Source: Prorocentrum cordatum
Taxonomy: Eukaryota > Sar > Dinophyceae > Prorocentrales > Prorocentraceae
Assembly: GCA_963575745.1 (NCBI GenBank)
Contig: CAUYUJ010020263.1
Location: 21,915-85,914 of the forward strand
DNA: 64,000 nt
Reading direction: 5' to 3'
The notes under the pieces are model-generated. The model did no database searches, was not told the DNA's origin, and worked only from the letters and a program-made list of their open reading frames with translations. Every line of letters starts with the position of its first letter. Position 1 is the stretch's first letter. This document shows, piece by piece, positions 1 through 9,894 of the stretch. Both the position numbers and the translations under genes were made by a program.

Positions 1-141
1 GGGGAACTATGGGGAATATTGTTATTCGTGTGTATTTATTTGTTTGTCCTGGGGCCCCTTGACTTGTGCCCGTCGGATGAGCACTTTTGGCTGAAGTATT
101 TTGGGCCGTGGGCGGCAGCCTTGGTCGGCAGCAACGGGGAG

Positions 142-3100
142 ATGGCGCTCGTGCAGAGATACGTCGGCTTCTTGGAGGTGTACAGCTGCAGGGCGATCGT
201 TCTGCTGCTCGCCATCGTCGCTTTGGCGGCACCCTTCGCTCTCCAGCTCTCCAGCACGACGACAGATAATTTTGGCGCGGCTCCTGGGACAAAGAGCAAG
301 GCCGAATCCGATGCGATCAGGGCCATCTTTCCGCGCCCTTTCAACGACATCGAGACAGTGTATGTCAGGTGCCTCCAAGGCGATTGTACCTGTACGGGTG
401 TAGACACCTGCGAAGGCTTCAAGCGTATCATTGATGGACTGACCCAAGGCATCGCAGAATATCTCGACGATGGAACGGTGGTGGCCGTGACATCGTTTTT
501 TGATTTCTCAGGCGATCTTGTGAATTTGGGCCTCGGGTATCTTAACTCCTCTGCGAACTCCATGATCGCAAGGCTCGAGCTGGATGCAAACCGAGAGGTA
601 CGAGCGAAGACTGCGGTGAGCGCTGCCCTGAAAGCGGCGGAGAGTCTGAGCTCGGAGAAGTTCGCCGTCTACGTCACTGGCAAAACAGCCGCCTTAGCAT
701 TGTCCTCGAAAGAGGTTGGCAAGACCATCGGCATGGCAGACGGAACTGGAATCATCTTCATCGTGCTCCTCTTCGGTTGGCAGGTGCGCTCATGGCGCCT
801 CACACTCATTCCTCTATTCAACACCGTGCTGTGCTTGATTGTCACGGAGGGCCTCATTTACCCTCTGTCAAGTTCTGGCGCGATCTCGTTGCCGTCCTAT
901 GTGCCCAACGTCTGCCTTTTCTTGTCGATTGCACTCTCTGTCGACTACTCGTTCTTCCACCTTGTCCGCTTCCAAGAAGCGCGCAGGGACGGGGCCGGGC
1001 TGGCCGAGGCCGTGGTCGAGATGGTGACCACAGCGGGCCGCGTTGTTCTGGCACTCGCGGGCCAACGCATACCCCACTTGCGGGGCTCATTTCGATTCCT
1101 CCGATTCGACTCGACTCCGATTTCGATGGATTCCTATTCCGATTCGATTCGACTCTGGATTCCGATCGAAATTCCGATTCCTCAATGGGCCTATCAGCCT
1201 GCCGATTTCTGCCAATTCGACTTCTCCCGACTTGGCTGCCGATTTCCGACGATCCGATGCATTCCGATCGCCGATCCGACTTATTGTTTCGATTCTGGGC
1301 TCTCCTGTACTTGATACCCATGCTTTCCCACGCAGCGCTCTTGGTAGGGGCAGTCCTCATCACTGCATTTCCGTTTGATATTGCACTTGTGTATCGCCAG
1401 GTGTCTGATTCTGATGTGTGTTGCGTGTCAGTGTCTTTGTATCCGTATTTCTATACACATGTATCGAAGACGCCTACGGCGAATCATTGCCTCCTCCTCT
1501 TTCGGAAGCGCCTACGTGGCCGAACGTTGAGGCCATATTTGCTAAGCTATCGGACCATGTGTTCCCCGAATCGGTTTGGAAAGCCTTCGGGGAACACGTG
1601 GGCATCTTGAAGTTCATCTTGGCCGTGTGGAGGCCAGTTTGACCCTTTCGGGACTTCTTGGAGGACGTCTTGGAGGGCTGTTGGGTCGGCTTGGAGGCCA
1701 TCTTGAGCGTCTTGGAGGCCTCTTGGGCCGTCTTGGGGGCCTCTTGGGGCCGTTTGGGGGTACTTGGGCCGTCTCGGGCCGTCGGAAGGCCGACAAACAT
1801 GCAAATGCCACAGCCCTTACAAACATCATGGGAAATCACGGATTTTGTCGTTTTTGGCCCTTCCTGGAGGCCCTCTTGGGAGCCTCTTGGGCCGTCTTGG
1901 GCCATCTTAGGGTCCGACACGGGCCCGCACAGGTATCGGGCGTCGTCCTGCTCTTCACCTGGCTGGCGTTGGCGTCCTTCCCAGTCTTCGGCACGGACAG
2001 CCTCGGCTACTGCGCCTCGATCACGATCTTCGTGTGCATCACGGTGAACCTCACGATGAACCCTGCCCTCGTGCTCGCGAGCCCACGCTTCTTCGGTCGT
2101 GCGGCTCAGGACCCCTGGCACTGCTGCCGCAGCCGCCGTCAGCCTGCCGCCACGTCGAGCGACCCCCTGGCCCCTCAGGCCAGGGGCGCGAGAGAGCGAA
2201 AGAACTGCTACGGCTTTCTCGCCCGACACCTGACGAAGGCTCCAGGCATGTACCTCGTGCCGCTCGTCGTCTACGCCGTCCTGCTGCCAGGAACGATCCG
2301 CCTGTTCGACGCGGACCTCGTCGTCGGTGGCATCAGCGGGGGCACGGCACAAACCAAATTGGCAGCGCAACGCATTTTGGAGGAGTTTCCCGGTTCCTCT
2401 GGAGAGGTCCCGCTTACAGTGATGGTCACCCCGCCCTCAAGCGTGGACGTGAAGAGCCAGACTTACTTTGACGGTGGATGCGCCCTCGCGCAGATACTCC
2501 ACGAAAAGACGGGCATCGCCTTGACCGCCTTCCGCGGGATTATGCTCACGAGCCAGCCGAGCGAGGGTGGACGTGCATCTTGCTTGGCTTGGAAGGACGC
2601 AGGTGGCGAACTCAATTCGGCTTCGGATGGAGGCCTCTACGGATGGGCCTGGAAGATGGCGGTTAATGCTGCCAACACCAGCAGCCTCATCACGATTACT
2701 CCTCCCTTCGACGTGTTCAGTGACAGAGCGAAGGGGCTCGTCCACGAGGGGCGCGACGCCGTGAGCGCCTTCAGGGAAGCAGGGAACTACAGTGCTTGGA
2801 CCGTGGTCTCGTTCCACCCCATGGCGGTTGAAGTAGATGCTGAGGAGCTGGTGGCCGCACGCTTACCCTGGGCGGTCAGTTTCACGCTCCTCGTTGTCTT
2901 CAGCGTCATCGCCCTCCGATATCGTGCTGCACTCATCCCGGTAAAGCTCTTCATGACCATCGCTCTACCCATTGTGTCAGTCTTGGGCACAGGCGTCTTG
3001 GTCTTCCAGGACGGGTATCTGAATTGGACAGGGATACCAAGTTTGCAAAGTCAGGGTGGACTTGTGTGGATCAATCCAGTCGCGTGCACCTTCATGCTCA

Positions 3101-3711
3101 TCGGGTTCGCCTTGGACTACGACATATTCCTCTTTTCGCGGATCTATGCAGACCGCAAGGGGGGCGTCTTCAAAGATGACCGGGCAGCCATCGTCAATGC
3201 CGTTGCCGCAACGGGTCCTATCATCACAACAGCAGGCGTTATTATGGCGCTTGCTTTCAGCGGAATGGTTGCTCAGCATTCCAATCCGTTCCTTTGCCAA
3301 ATGGGCTTCACGATGATATTCGGCATACTGGTGGACACTTTCGTGGTACGCACCTTGCTTGTTCCCGCATTCCTGTCGATGGCCGGCCGCTTTAATTGGT
3401 GGCCGGGGGTGATGCCCACGCTCGACCCGGATCACTGGAGGCTCCCAAAGTATGCGCCAACCCCGCTCTCCCCTTATGAACCTCCAGCATTTGGTCGTGG
3501 GTTTGAGGCTCGGGTGTTGCCAAGGGTGCCCCTGGCCCAAGGTGTCCCCAGTCACCAGAGACAAAAGTACCACTACCACCAGCGAAGGGGGTGGCTGTTT
3601 CACCCTCTCGAGCTGGTGTCACCTCGTTCCAGGCATGTCTTCAGAGAGTTTCCGGATGGATGTGCCACCAGCTCGATGGGAGGGAGCGGCCACCCCCCTA
3701 GCTGGTGGTAG
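142..3711 (+). CDS. MMPL/RND-family 12-TM membrane transporter, two exons (142-1050, 1933-3711)
   Basis: Resistance-nodulation-division type transporter of the MMPL family, expected in a cellular membrane; its substrate cannot be told. Exon 1 gives TM1 (IVLLLAIVALAAPFALQL), a long outer loop, TM2-TM4, and the motif SVDYSFFHLVRF, the DY pair of the first half. Exon 2 gives TM5-TM6, then the second half with TM7, a loop, TM8-TM12, the matching ALDYDIFLFSRIY motif, and the family C-terminus RTLLVPAFLSMAGRFNWWPG. Joining the exons gives TTAGRVVLVSGVVLLFTWL, which reads as this family should. The frame can extend upstream to 19, or an earlier exon may lie outside the window. I chose the Met at 142, just before TM1. 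Length is then about 895 residues, normal for the family. The last ~50 residues run into the foldback at 3557-3727, so the true C-terminus may be earlier. Confidence 0.82.
1083..1300 (+). repeat. degenerate GATTCC/CGATTC pentamer-hexamer repeat inside the intron
   Basis: Irregular repetition of CGATTC, GATTCC and GACTC blocks over about 220 bases. It is open in several frames but low in complexity, so not coding. Confidence 0.75.
1655..1915 (+). repeat. degenerate CTTGGGGCC-type minisatellite (locus 1)
   Basis: About 10-25-base units built on CTTGGAGGCC, CTTGGGCCGT and CTCTTGGGGC. The same word family recurs at 11090-11345, 40050-40560 and 42375-42705 on this strand, and at 41040-41115, 47900-48160 and 62085-62600 on the other. 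Confidence 0.75.
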
Positions 3712-3727
3712 TGGTACTCTTGTCTCT
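3557..3727. mobile_element. foldback (MITE-like) element at the 3' end of the MMPL coding region
   Basis: Arms 3557-3622 and 3662-3727 are inverted copies, about 85% identical by eye, around a ~40-base loop. Both arms contain GTACCACTACCACCAGC. The MMPL reading frame runs into the element and stops inside it, so the element supplies or has replaced the C-terminal codons. Confidence 0.8.
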
Positions 3728-4184
3728 CCTGACCCAGGATTTCCAAGGGCTCCATGCACCCCTCAACAAGGCACAGAGGGCCCCAGCGCCATGGCGCGAC
3801 GAGCTTTGGGGCCGCCACTTGTCCAGGGACACCTTGTGCACCCCCCCCGCAGTGGTGCCGGTCCGGTGCTCCTGCCGTGGCTGGGTCCGCATGGGGGGCG
3901 ATCGAGGGGACTGCGATTTGGAAAGCGGGTCTCGGCGAGATCCAGCCGCCGTCGTGGACCTGACCGCGCCCTGTTGCTTTGACCTCCGGCGACTCGGCCC
4001 CGGGAGAGGGGCGTCATCACCCCGGCAGTGCTGGTGCCCTTTCCCTCCGTTCCTGCCCTACCCTCTTCGCGCCCTCTTGGGGGGCCCTCGTCGCCACGGC
4101 CAGGGGCGCCTCGAGCTCTGTGGTCAGAGAGCGCACCCCAGTAGAGGCTCAGGGAGCAGCAGCTCGGTACGATCGACGTGGATA
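3728..4184. other. unassigned spacer
   Basis: No convincing gene. Frames are open on both strands because of GC content but show no recognisable domain. The stretch around 4121-4160 weakly resembles 58555-58590, so an older repeat may be present. Confidence 0.4.
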
Positions 4185-4360
4185 CAGTGGAGATCCATGC
4201 CAAGAAACGCCCTGCTTGCCTCCAGGGTGCCCTGGGTTTCTTGGGTATCGATGGTTTTGCGATGGAAAGCGTGACGTTCCCACACCACAAATGAATGGAC
4301 GTCCTGGTGTTTCAGGGTTGGGTTTCTTGTGGAAGGTTTCTTGTGGTCGGGCCTCTACTG
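4185..4360 (+). mobile_element. F3 MITE, copy 1 (CAGTG ends, TA flanks)
   Basis: Ends are inverted (CAGTGGAG... and ...CTCTACTG) and flanked by TA on both sides (4183-4184, 4361-4362). The interior carries CCATGCCAAGAAAC, TGCCTCCAGGGTGCCCTGGG and TTTCTTGTGGAAGGTTTC. Other copies lie at 9895-10080 (-), 12358-12535 and 45155-45346. Ends and TA target fit a Tc1/mariner-derived non-autonomous element; no transposase is present. Confidence 0.8.
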
Positions 4361-4916
4361 TACGACGACCACGGCATGTCCTGTCCACTTTGGGCAGGAC
4401 TCGCTGTCGGCGTCGCCGCGGACTTTGTCCATTTGAGGCACAGGCTCGCCTGTCCAGCGCGGCCGCTTTCGGTTTTGGACCACACTTGCTGTTGGGCATC
4501 GTATCCATTTCTCCGCACTCGTGTCGGGCGCCCAGAGCAGCATCGGCATCGTTCGGGGGCGTCCAAGAGGGGGCGTGATGCCCGAGGGGGGTGGATCTCA
4601 TGGCTGGGGCCATGTTCTCGCTTTGGACTTCGTGGCCCCGTCTTCTTCTCTCTCGGTGCGCCCCTCGGCCCCCCCCCCCCGGCCGAGCACGTGCCTCGGG
4701 CCAGGATGTGCAGGAGGAGGAGGAGGAGGAGGATGATGATGATGAGGAGGAGGAGGAGGAACGCCCTGGAATCTTATGGCACCCCGGGGAAGGGCAAGCG
4801 GGGTGTCGAGGTACGCCTCGCGCAAAAGCGCCTCCCCAGAGGACCGCCCCCAGCAGTCGGAGATCTCTCTGGAGGCGGACGCCGCGCGGTCCAGCGCCTA
4901 GGGGTCGGCCCTCCTT
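4361..4916. other. unassigned GC-rich stretch with a short GGA/GAT microsatellite
   Basis: There is a short GAGGAG/GATGAT tract near 4712-4762. Otherwise I see no gene. The segment 4548-4612 resembles 58630-58692 (GGGCGTCCAAGAG, then CATGGC.GGGGCCAT), so it is likely a further dispersed repeat. Confidence 0.4.
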
Positions 4917-5097
4917 GTCCTCCTCCTCCTCCTCCTCCTCCTCCTCCTCCTCCCTCTCCTCCTCCTCCTCCTCCTCCTCCTCCTCCTCCCCTCCTCCTCC
5001 TCCTCCTCCTCCTCTCCTCCTCCTCCTCCTCCTCCCCTCCTCCTCCTCCTCCTCCTCCTCCTCCTCCTCCTCCTCCTCCTCCTCCTCCTCCTCCTCG
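4917..5097 (+). repeat. (TCC)n microsatellite
   Basis: About 180 bases of nearly pure TCC with a few interruptions. It makes spurious poly-Pro, poly-Ser, poly-Leu, poly-Gly and poly-Glu frames. Confidence 0.95.
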
Positions 5098-5278
5098 CGG
5101 CGGTGGCGCCTCGCGAGCAGTCCGTCCGCCGCCTTTCGCGCGTGGCGCGGGGGCGTACGGCCGCTGGGGCGCGGCCTCCGAGCGCCGCGTGCAGTTTTCC
5201 AGCCGGCGGCCACAGCAGGAGGCCATGGCCTCGCCGCCCGGTGGGATCGAAGCTCCGAGGCGGGAAACTCATACCTTA

Positions 5279-5526
5279 GTGGGCCCTGGAAACGACAGGG
5301 CCGTTTTTTTTTACCGGTTCCGTTTTGCCGTTTTTTACTGGTTCCGAGGCGTTTGTTTTGCCGGTTCCGTCGCCGTTTTTTGGCCGGTTCCGGCTCGGGT
5401 TCCAATCCTGGAGCCGCTTTTTTGCCGTTTCGGTCGGGTCGCCGTTTTTTTTGCCGTTTCCATTTTCGAGGGGCATTTTTTTTTTGGAAACGGTGACAAA
5501 ATGGCCTTGCCGTTTCCGGGGCCCAC
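5279..5526. mobile_element. foldback element with ~30-base inverted ends and a degenerate T-rich core
   Basis: The left end GTGGGCCCTGGAAACGACAG pairs with the right end, which reads CTGCCGTTTCC-like and finishes GGGGCCCAC. The core is degenerate GCCGTTTTTTACCGGTTCC units. One copy only was seen. Confidence 0.7.
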
Positions 5527-5584
5527 AAAGATTCATACATGATCATGAGACACCGCCTGGAGCATCAATTTTCGGGGACCTCGC

Positions 5585-5720
5585 AGGCGGTGGATATGGA
5601 TATAGTCGGGCCCCCGGGGGCCAATATCCACATCCACCGCCCGCTGGGCGCCAGGACGTCGTTTCCCAGGCGGTGGACATGGATAAATCCCCGCCTCGCA
5701 GGAGTGGGGGCGGCTCCGCA
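5585..5720. repeat. inverted plus direct copies of CAGGCGGTGGAYATGGATA
   Basis: Copies near 5585 (+), 5645 (-) and 5671 (+). The first two form a hairpin around TCGGGCCCCCGGGGGCC. No coding meaning seen. Confidence 0.6.
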
Positions 5721-5803
5721 GGGGGGCGAAGGCCAGCAGCATTCCCTGCGCATGTGGAGCAGGGATCGCCGTCGGTGCCGCCGCGGACAGGGTCTCTTCG
5801 AGG

Positions 5804-5807
<4 letters not shown>

Positions 5808-5836
<29 letters not shown>
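5808..5836 (+). repeat. (GA)n microsatellite
   Basis: About 14 GA units. Confidence 0.95.
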
Positions 5837-5838
<2 letters not shown>

Positions 5839-6719
5839 CCGCCTGCCCCAGGGCGGCAGCTGTCGGTATGGGGCAGCCTGTGCTGCTGGGCCTCGTGCCC
5901 ATCCTCTGCGTACCCGCTTCGGGCGTAGTCCTGCAGCGGCCTGGGCGGCACGCCGACTGGGCACACGCGAGCCGCTGCAGGTGCAGCATTTTTTGCCCGA
6001 TTGAGGAGCTGCGGCAGGTGAAGATCTGGCCCAGTTGCCCTCCCTGGCAGTCTTGAGCTGGCCTGCACTCGCCATGCACGACGGGACGGACGTTGTCCAT
6101 ACGACACGCAGCGACCACTGCAGTCGACACGCTCAATCAATCATTCGAGCAATCAGTCAGGACAGACACGTGGATGGCGGTCCGTTTTCGGGAGTGATCT
6201 TGCTCTTGCGGGAGTCCTGTTCGGGCCTCCCGAGTCCTTCCGATGACTCTGGGGAGTGCTGTGGGAACTTGGTGATCTAGAGCGGGAGCTTCCAGGATCG
6301 AACTCTGTTCAGAAGCTTGGTGGCTCCGAGGTCCGAGGACAGGTGAGACGTGGCCATATTCGGAGGAGGAGGAGGAGGAGGTTGTCCGATCCCCGTAGCC
6401 CTTCATCCACCTCTTCATCTGCGTACCTCCATCCCGTTGAGAGCGCTTAGTTCCACGGGCGATGACGGGCGTCATATCAGGGGGGGAATGTGGGTGTGGG
6501 GCCCGGTAACGTAACGTTTCGCGCCGGCGCCGTCTGGGGATGTCCAGGACTAACCAGAGACAATGCGGACGCCAGCACGAATCGTGACGTGACCTTGGGG
6601 GGAGGGGCTCGGCCAGGGCCGGTAACGGCCGCCATCGCGAAACATAGCAAACACATGCTCTCCTGTCCCTGTCCCTTGTGCTCCCCTCACGCTCCCCCTG
6701 GCCCTCCCTCGTCTCCACG
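5837..6719. other. unassigned spacer
   Basis: No gene, RNA or repeat family recognised apart from a short GGA run at 6362-6380. Open frames on either strand lack domain signal. Confidence 0.4.
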
Positions 6720-6815
6720 CCCTTCCTCCTCCTCCTCCTCGTCCTCGTCCTCCTCCTCCTCCTCCTCTCCTGCACCTCCTCCTCCTCCTTCTCCTCCTCC
6801 TCCACTCCTTTTCCT
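6720..6815 (+). repeat. (TCC)n microsatellite, interrupted
   Basis: CCTCCT units with GTC interruptions. Confidence 0.9.
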
Positions 6816-6941
6816 GGTAACTTCTCCCTGTCGCACCCCGAGGCCATTTTTGAGGGCGGGCCGGGCATTTCGCTTGAGACTTCGTCAACACTCATGCTGA
6901 AGCTGAAGAATTGGCCACAGTATCACAGATGGAGGGAGCGT

Positions 6942-7511
6942 GGTTTTCAAAATGTGGCTCTCGCGGTAGCGCCGCGCACATTCGCTGTAAACATTTGCAA
7001 GAGTTTCACGGATTGAGGGCGGATGGTTTTCAAAATGTGGCTCTCGCGTTAGCGCCGCGCACATTCGATTTTAATTATTGCAACAGCTTCACAGATGGAG
7101 GGCGGGTGGTTTTCAAAATGTGGCTCTCTCGTTCGCGCCGCGCAAATTCGTTTCAATTATTTGCTAGAGTTTCACGGGTTGAGGGCATAAAAATGTGGCT
7201 CTCGCTTTGGCGCCGCGCAAATTCTTTTTAATTATTTGCAAGAGTTTCACGGATTGAAGGCGGGTGGTTTTCAAAATGTGGTTCTCGCCTTAGCGCCGCG
7301 CACATTCTTTGTAAACATTTGCACGAATTTCACGGGTTGAGGGCGGGTGGCTTTCAATGTGGCTCTCGCTTTAGCGCCGCGCACATTCGTTCATAAAACA
7401 TTTGCAAGAGTTTCACGGGTTGAGGGCGGGTGGTTTTCAACATGTGGCTCTCGCCTTAGCGCCGCGCATTTTCGTTCATACAGCACTTGCAAGAGTTTCA
7501 CGGATTCCACA
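6942..7511 (+). repeat. 82-base satellite, seven tandem units
   Basis: Units start near 6942, 7024, 7107, 7188, 7265, 7348 and 7430. Each runs GGTTTTCAAAATGTGGCTCTC, then GCGCCGCGCACATTCG, an AT-rich stretch, and GCAAGAGTTTCACGG. Divergence between units is moderate. Unit 4 lacks the GGTTTTCA start. Confidence 0.92.
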
Positions 7512-8144
7512 AAGCAGCGTACCAGAAATGATGTTTTGGAAGGAGTCAGGGTGGTGCGGGTGCAACAATTATGTTGATTCGCGGTGCTGAAGTCGCAGCA
7601 ATGGCGCTCTGGCACGATTCCGGATCGTCCAGACGCAGCAGTCAGGTTGATCCGTGGCGTTGAAATCCCGAGAATAATGCTTTGGCATGCTTCAGGGTCT
7701 TCAAACGGTTGTCTTCTAACGAGGCACTTCCCTCAATGGAAGTGAACCGTTGTAGGGGCCTATGAGGAGGGAGCTTGGAGGGAGGGTTAATTCCAACATA
7801 GTTGACGTTGACCACCCTTGGGTTTACACTGGTCCTCCTCCTCCTCCTCCTCTTCCTCCTCCTCCTCCCCACCTGCCCGCGTCCTCCCCTGACAGCCCCT
7901 GACGCTTCGCGCAGGTGCCGCGAGCAGCACACGCTCGAACGACTTCTCCTCTCGCTCGGTGGCAGATCACGGGGGCCTCGCGCGTCCTCGTCGTTCCATC
8001 CATGGAGTGTGCCTTCAGCGTGCGCTAGCGCCTGGTACTTGAGGAGGAAGCGCCGAAATTAGCGTCAGTCGGCGTCGGTACAGCATCGGTCAGCGTCGCT
8101 CCGCAAGGAGCCAGCAATTGAAGAAGAACAAACGCCACAAACAG
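7512..8144. other. unassigned spacer with two or three diverged ~75-base repeats
   Basis: Similar blocks around 7530-7680 (ATGATGTTTTGG, ATGGCGCTCTGG and ATAATGCTTTGG, each followed by a similar tail) suggest an old tandem repeat. A short (TCC)n tract lies at 7832-7868. No gene seen. Confidence 0.45.
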
Positions 8145-8275
8145 AAACTTTTGGCGCTCCTCGCGGATTTCTGCGATCCGCGCGGGGCCCCTCTGGCGGC
8201 GCCTCCCGCCCCTGGCGCGCTCCGCGCGCCAAGAAGGGGGGTCCAGCGCAGAGCGCGGAGCGCCGAAAGTTAATG
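8145..8275 (+). mobile_element. F2 foldback element, copy 1
   Basis: Inverted ends: ACTTTTGGCGCTCC on the left, GGAGCGCCGAAAGT on the right. The core carries GGCGGCGCCTCC and GCGCTCCGCGCGCC. Other copies: 9760-9885, 29897-29972 (partial), 46397-46548 and 56899-57033. Confidence 0.75.
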
Positions 8276-8793
8276 TTTATGGCATGTGTCCTTCTTCTAA
8301 GCAAGCTGGCGTGGGAGGCCCCTAGGAGTTTTGCCTCCGAGCTCGGAGGCTCTGACCCTGCTGGGCCTCGGTGCCCAGCCTCTCCCAGCCCCCCGACACC
8401 GCGGTTCTTCCACAGCGTCGGGCCCCCAGGGGTCTGGACCCCTCCCCAGGACCGCTGCTTCGGGCGCTCTTGGTGCGCTCTGTTTTGCCCTGGCTCGAAC
8501 GTTGTTCAGAACTGTTGCTCGAAACGCCAGAACGAAAACAGAACGGCAGATGCAAAGCTAAACACGTGCAGCAGCAGAACAGAACAGAACACTGGACCAG
8601 CGTTTAGGTACAGCCTTGCGCTGCTCCCTCCCGGGCCGGCCCTTGGACGGCCCCCCAGGGGGGGGGGAGGCGCCCTTGCGAGGGGGCCCCCAGGGGCCGA
8701 TCGCGTCGCCGAGAGCCTCCTCCGCGGCCATTGCCACGGCGCGGTGGGGGGTTGGAGGCTCTGGGCTGCTACCCCAGGCCCCCCCTCGAGTCA

Positions 8794-9110
8794 TGAAAAA
8801 ATCACGGCGCGAGGCCTTGCGCTATATCTTCAGCTTCTGGGGGCCCTCACACCGGGCCCCGGGACCGTGAAAGGACGGCTCAGGATGCAGAGCCGGTCCC
8901 AGGGATGGGGGGCCACATGCGAACCCTACCCCTACCCCCCACGATTTCTGAGGGGGAGGGTGGGGTTCACTTCGCTCGTGAGCTCCCAGACGAAGTGAAC
9001 CCCACCCTCCCCTCAGAAATCGTGGGGGGTAGGGGTAGGGTTCGCATGTGGCCCCCTAAGGGAACGGGTCGAGATCTCTGGGGGCCGACGGCCATCGACA
9101 AAGATCACGC
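8794..9110 (-). mobile_element. F1 dispersed repeat, copy 1, interrupted by the hairpin at 8911-9054
   Basis: Read on the - strand: CCCCAGAGATCTCGACCC, then (after the insert) CCCTGGGACCGG, ATCCTGAGCCGT, ACGGTCCCGGGGCCCGG and CGCCGTGATTTTTTCAT. The order matches copies at 18903-19035 (-), 20277-20455, 29650-29745, 32577-32800 and 45780-45960. It lacks clear inverted ends, so it may be SINE-like. Confidence 0.7.
8911..9054. mobile_element. near-perfect 64-base-arm hairpin inserted in F1
   Basis: Arms 8911-8974 and 8991-9054 are inverted copies differing by one G in a G run; the loop is 16 bases. The arms contain CCCTACCCCTACCCCCCACG and GGGTTCACTTCG. The sequence either side is continuous F1, so this is a young insertion. 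Confidence 0.9.
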
Positions 9111-9113
9111 CAT

Positions 9114-9148
9114 CCGAAGGCCCGGGCGCACGGCGCCCGGGCCTTCGG
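9114..9148. repeat. 15-bp perfect GC stem-loop
   Basis: Arms CCGAAGGCCCGGGCG and CGCCCGGGCCTTCGG around CACGG. Role unknown; no gene ends here. Confidence 0.7.
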
Positions 9149-9310
9149 GGCGCCGCCGAGCCCGCGCCGCGCCGCGCCGGGGGCGATCAAGGAGCGGCGA
9201 GGAGCGCACAGACGTGCTAAAACGACGCGAAGATTGGGACAAAATCGGATCGGTATAACTCGAAATCTCTGAGAATCGGCGGGTTTGGAGGATGTATTGG
9301 GCGCCGCGGC

Positions 9311-9363
9311 CGCTCCAGAGCGTTCCGGAACGCTCTGAAAGCGCTCCGGAACGCTCTGGAGCG
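9311..9363. repeat. GCTCCGGAACGCTCT palindromic repeat
   Basis: CGCTCCAGAGCGTTCCGGAACGCTCT-like words repeat in both orientations over about 53 bases. Confidence 0.6.
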
Positions 9364-9395
9364 ATTTATCCCGATCCTAGCCCTGTTTTTTCGTG

Positions 9396-9757
9396 CGGTC
9401 AACCCGCATGAGTAGTAAGAATGGTTGGTGGCGCGCAGAGGGGGGCAGGGCGAGGGGGGAAGGCTCCTTAGAAGCACCCCTGCTTCTTCGAAGGCGCGGG
9501 CCTCGTCTGTCAATGGAAGGCCCGCGGCTTCTGAGAAGCAGCCTCCTTCCAAGACGCCTTCCCCCCTCCCCCTACCCCCCTCTGCGCGCCGCCAAGATGG
9601 GCAGCCTTCCTCAGGGTACCCCCTTGCAACTTGCATATTCGCCTCCTGGGTCCATTCTTGGCCACTTTCGTCGGCCGCGCCCCGCTGGAAGGGCTTCGAC
9701 ATGGGCGTCCAAGGCCCTTGCATCCTTACCGCGCATCGTTACTATACGGGTTGACTG
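9396..9757 (+). mobile_element. F4 MITE, copy 1, interrupted by the foldback at 9425-9595
   Basis: Ends GGTCAACCCGCAT and TACGGGTTGACTG are inverted. The interior matches 20084-20254 (CCTTGCATCCT, GGCCGCGCCCCGCT, CGACATGG). After the insert is removed the two copies are collinear. Confidence 0.8.
9425..9595. mobile_element. 171-base foldback element nested in F4
   Basis: Ends TTGGTGGCGCGCAGAGGGGG and its inverted match CCCCCTCTGCGCGCCGCCAA. The arms run almost to the centre (GAAGGCGCGGGCCT / AGGCCCGCGGCTTC). Flanks read AATGG and GATGG. A 5'-truncated relative lies at 41126-41252. Confidence 0.85.
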
Positions 9758-9759
9758 TG

Positions 9760-9885
9760 AACCTTGTACGATCCGCGCGGATTTCTTGGATCGGCGCTGG
9801 GCTCCTCACGCGCTCCGCGCGCCAGGGCGGGGGATTTTGCACAGATCCAAGAAAGCAGCGCGGAGCTCCGAACGTTTATGCTTAC
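9760..9885 (+). mobile_element. F2 foldback element, copy 2
   Basis: GCGCGGATTTCTTGGATCGG at the left is inverted at the right (GATCCAAGAAA...GCGCGGAGCTCC). It starts directly at the end of F4. Confidence 0.75.
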
Positions 9886-9894
9886 AGTGCGGGC

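Larger units (their letters stand above)
1051..1932 (+). other. intron of the MMPL gene, GC-AG type
   Basis: The donor reads CTG|GCACTC and the acceptor CGCACAG|GTATCG, phase 0. Removing 882 bases restores a continuous MMPL protein. GC donors are known in dinoflagellate introns. The intron is mostly degenerate tandem repeat (see 1083-1300 and 1655-1915). The boundary is inferred from protein continuity, not from transcripts. Confidence 0.65.

Noticed and set aside
4295-5542. 415-codon frame with a poly-Pro run
   Set aside because: Made by the (TCC)n tract at 4917-5097; no domain on either side.
6942-7511. CRISPR-like regular repeats
   Set aside because: The whole 82-base unit repeats, with no unique spacers, and the genome is eukaryotic.
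9114-9148. Rho-independent terminator
   Set aside because: The stem is strong but there is no T run, no upstream gene, and the genome is not bacterial.
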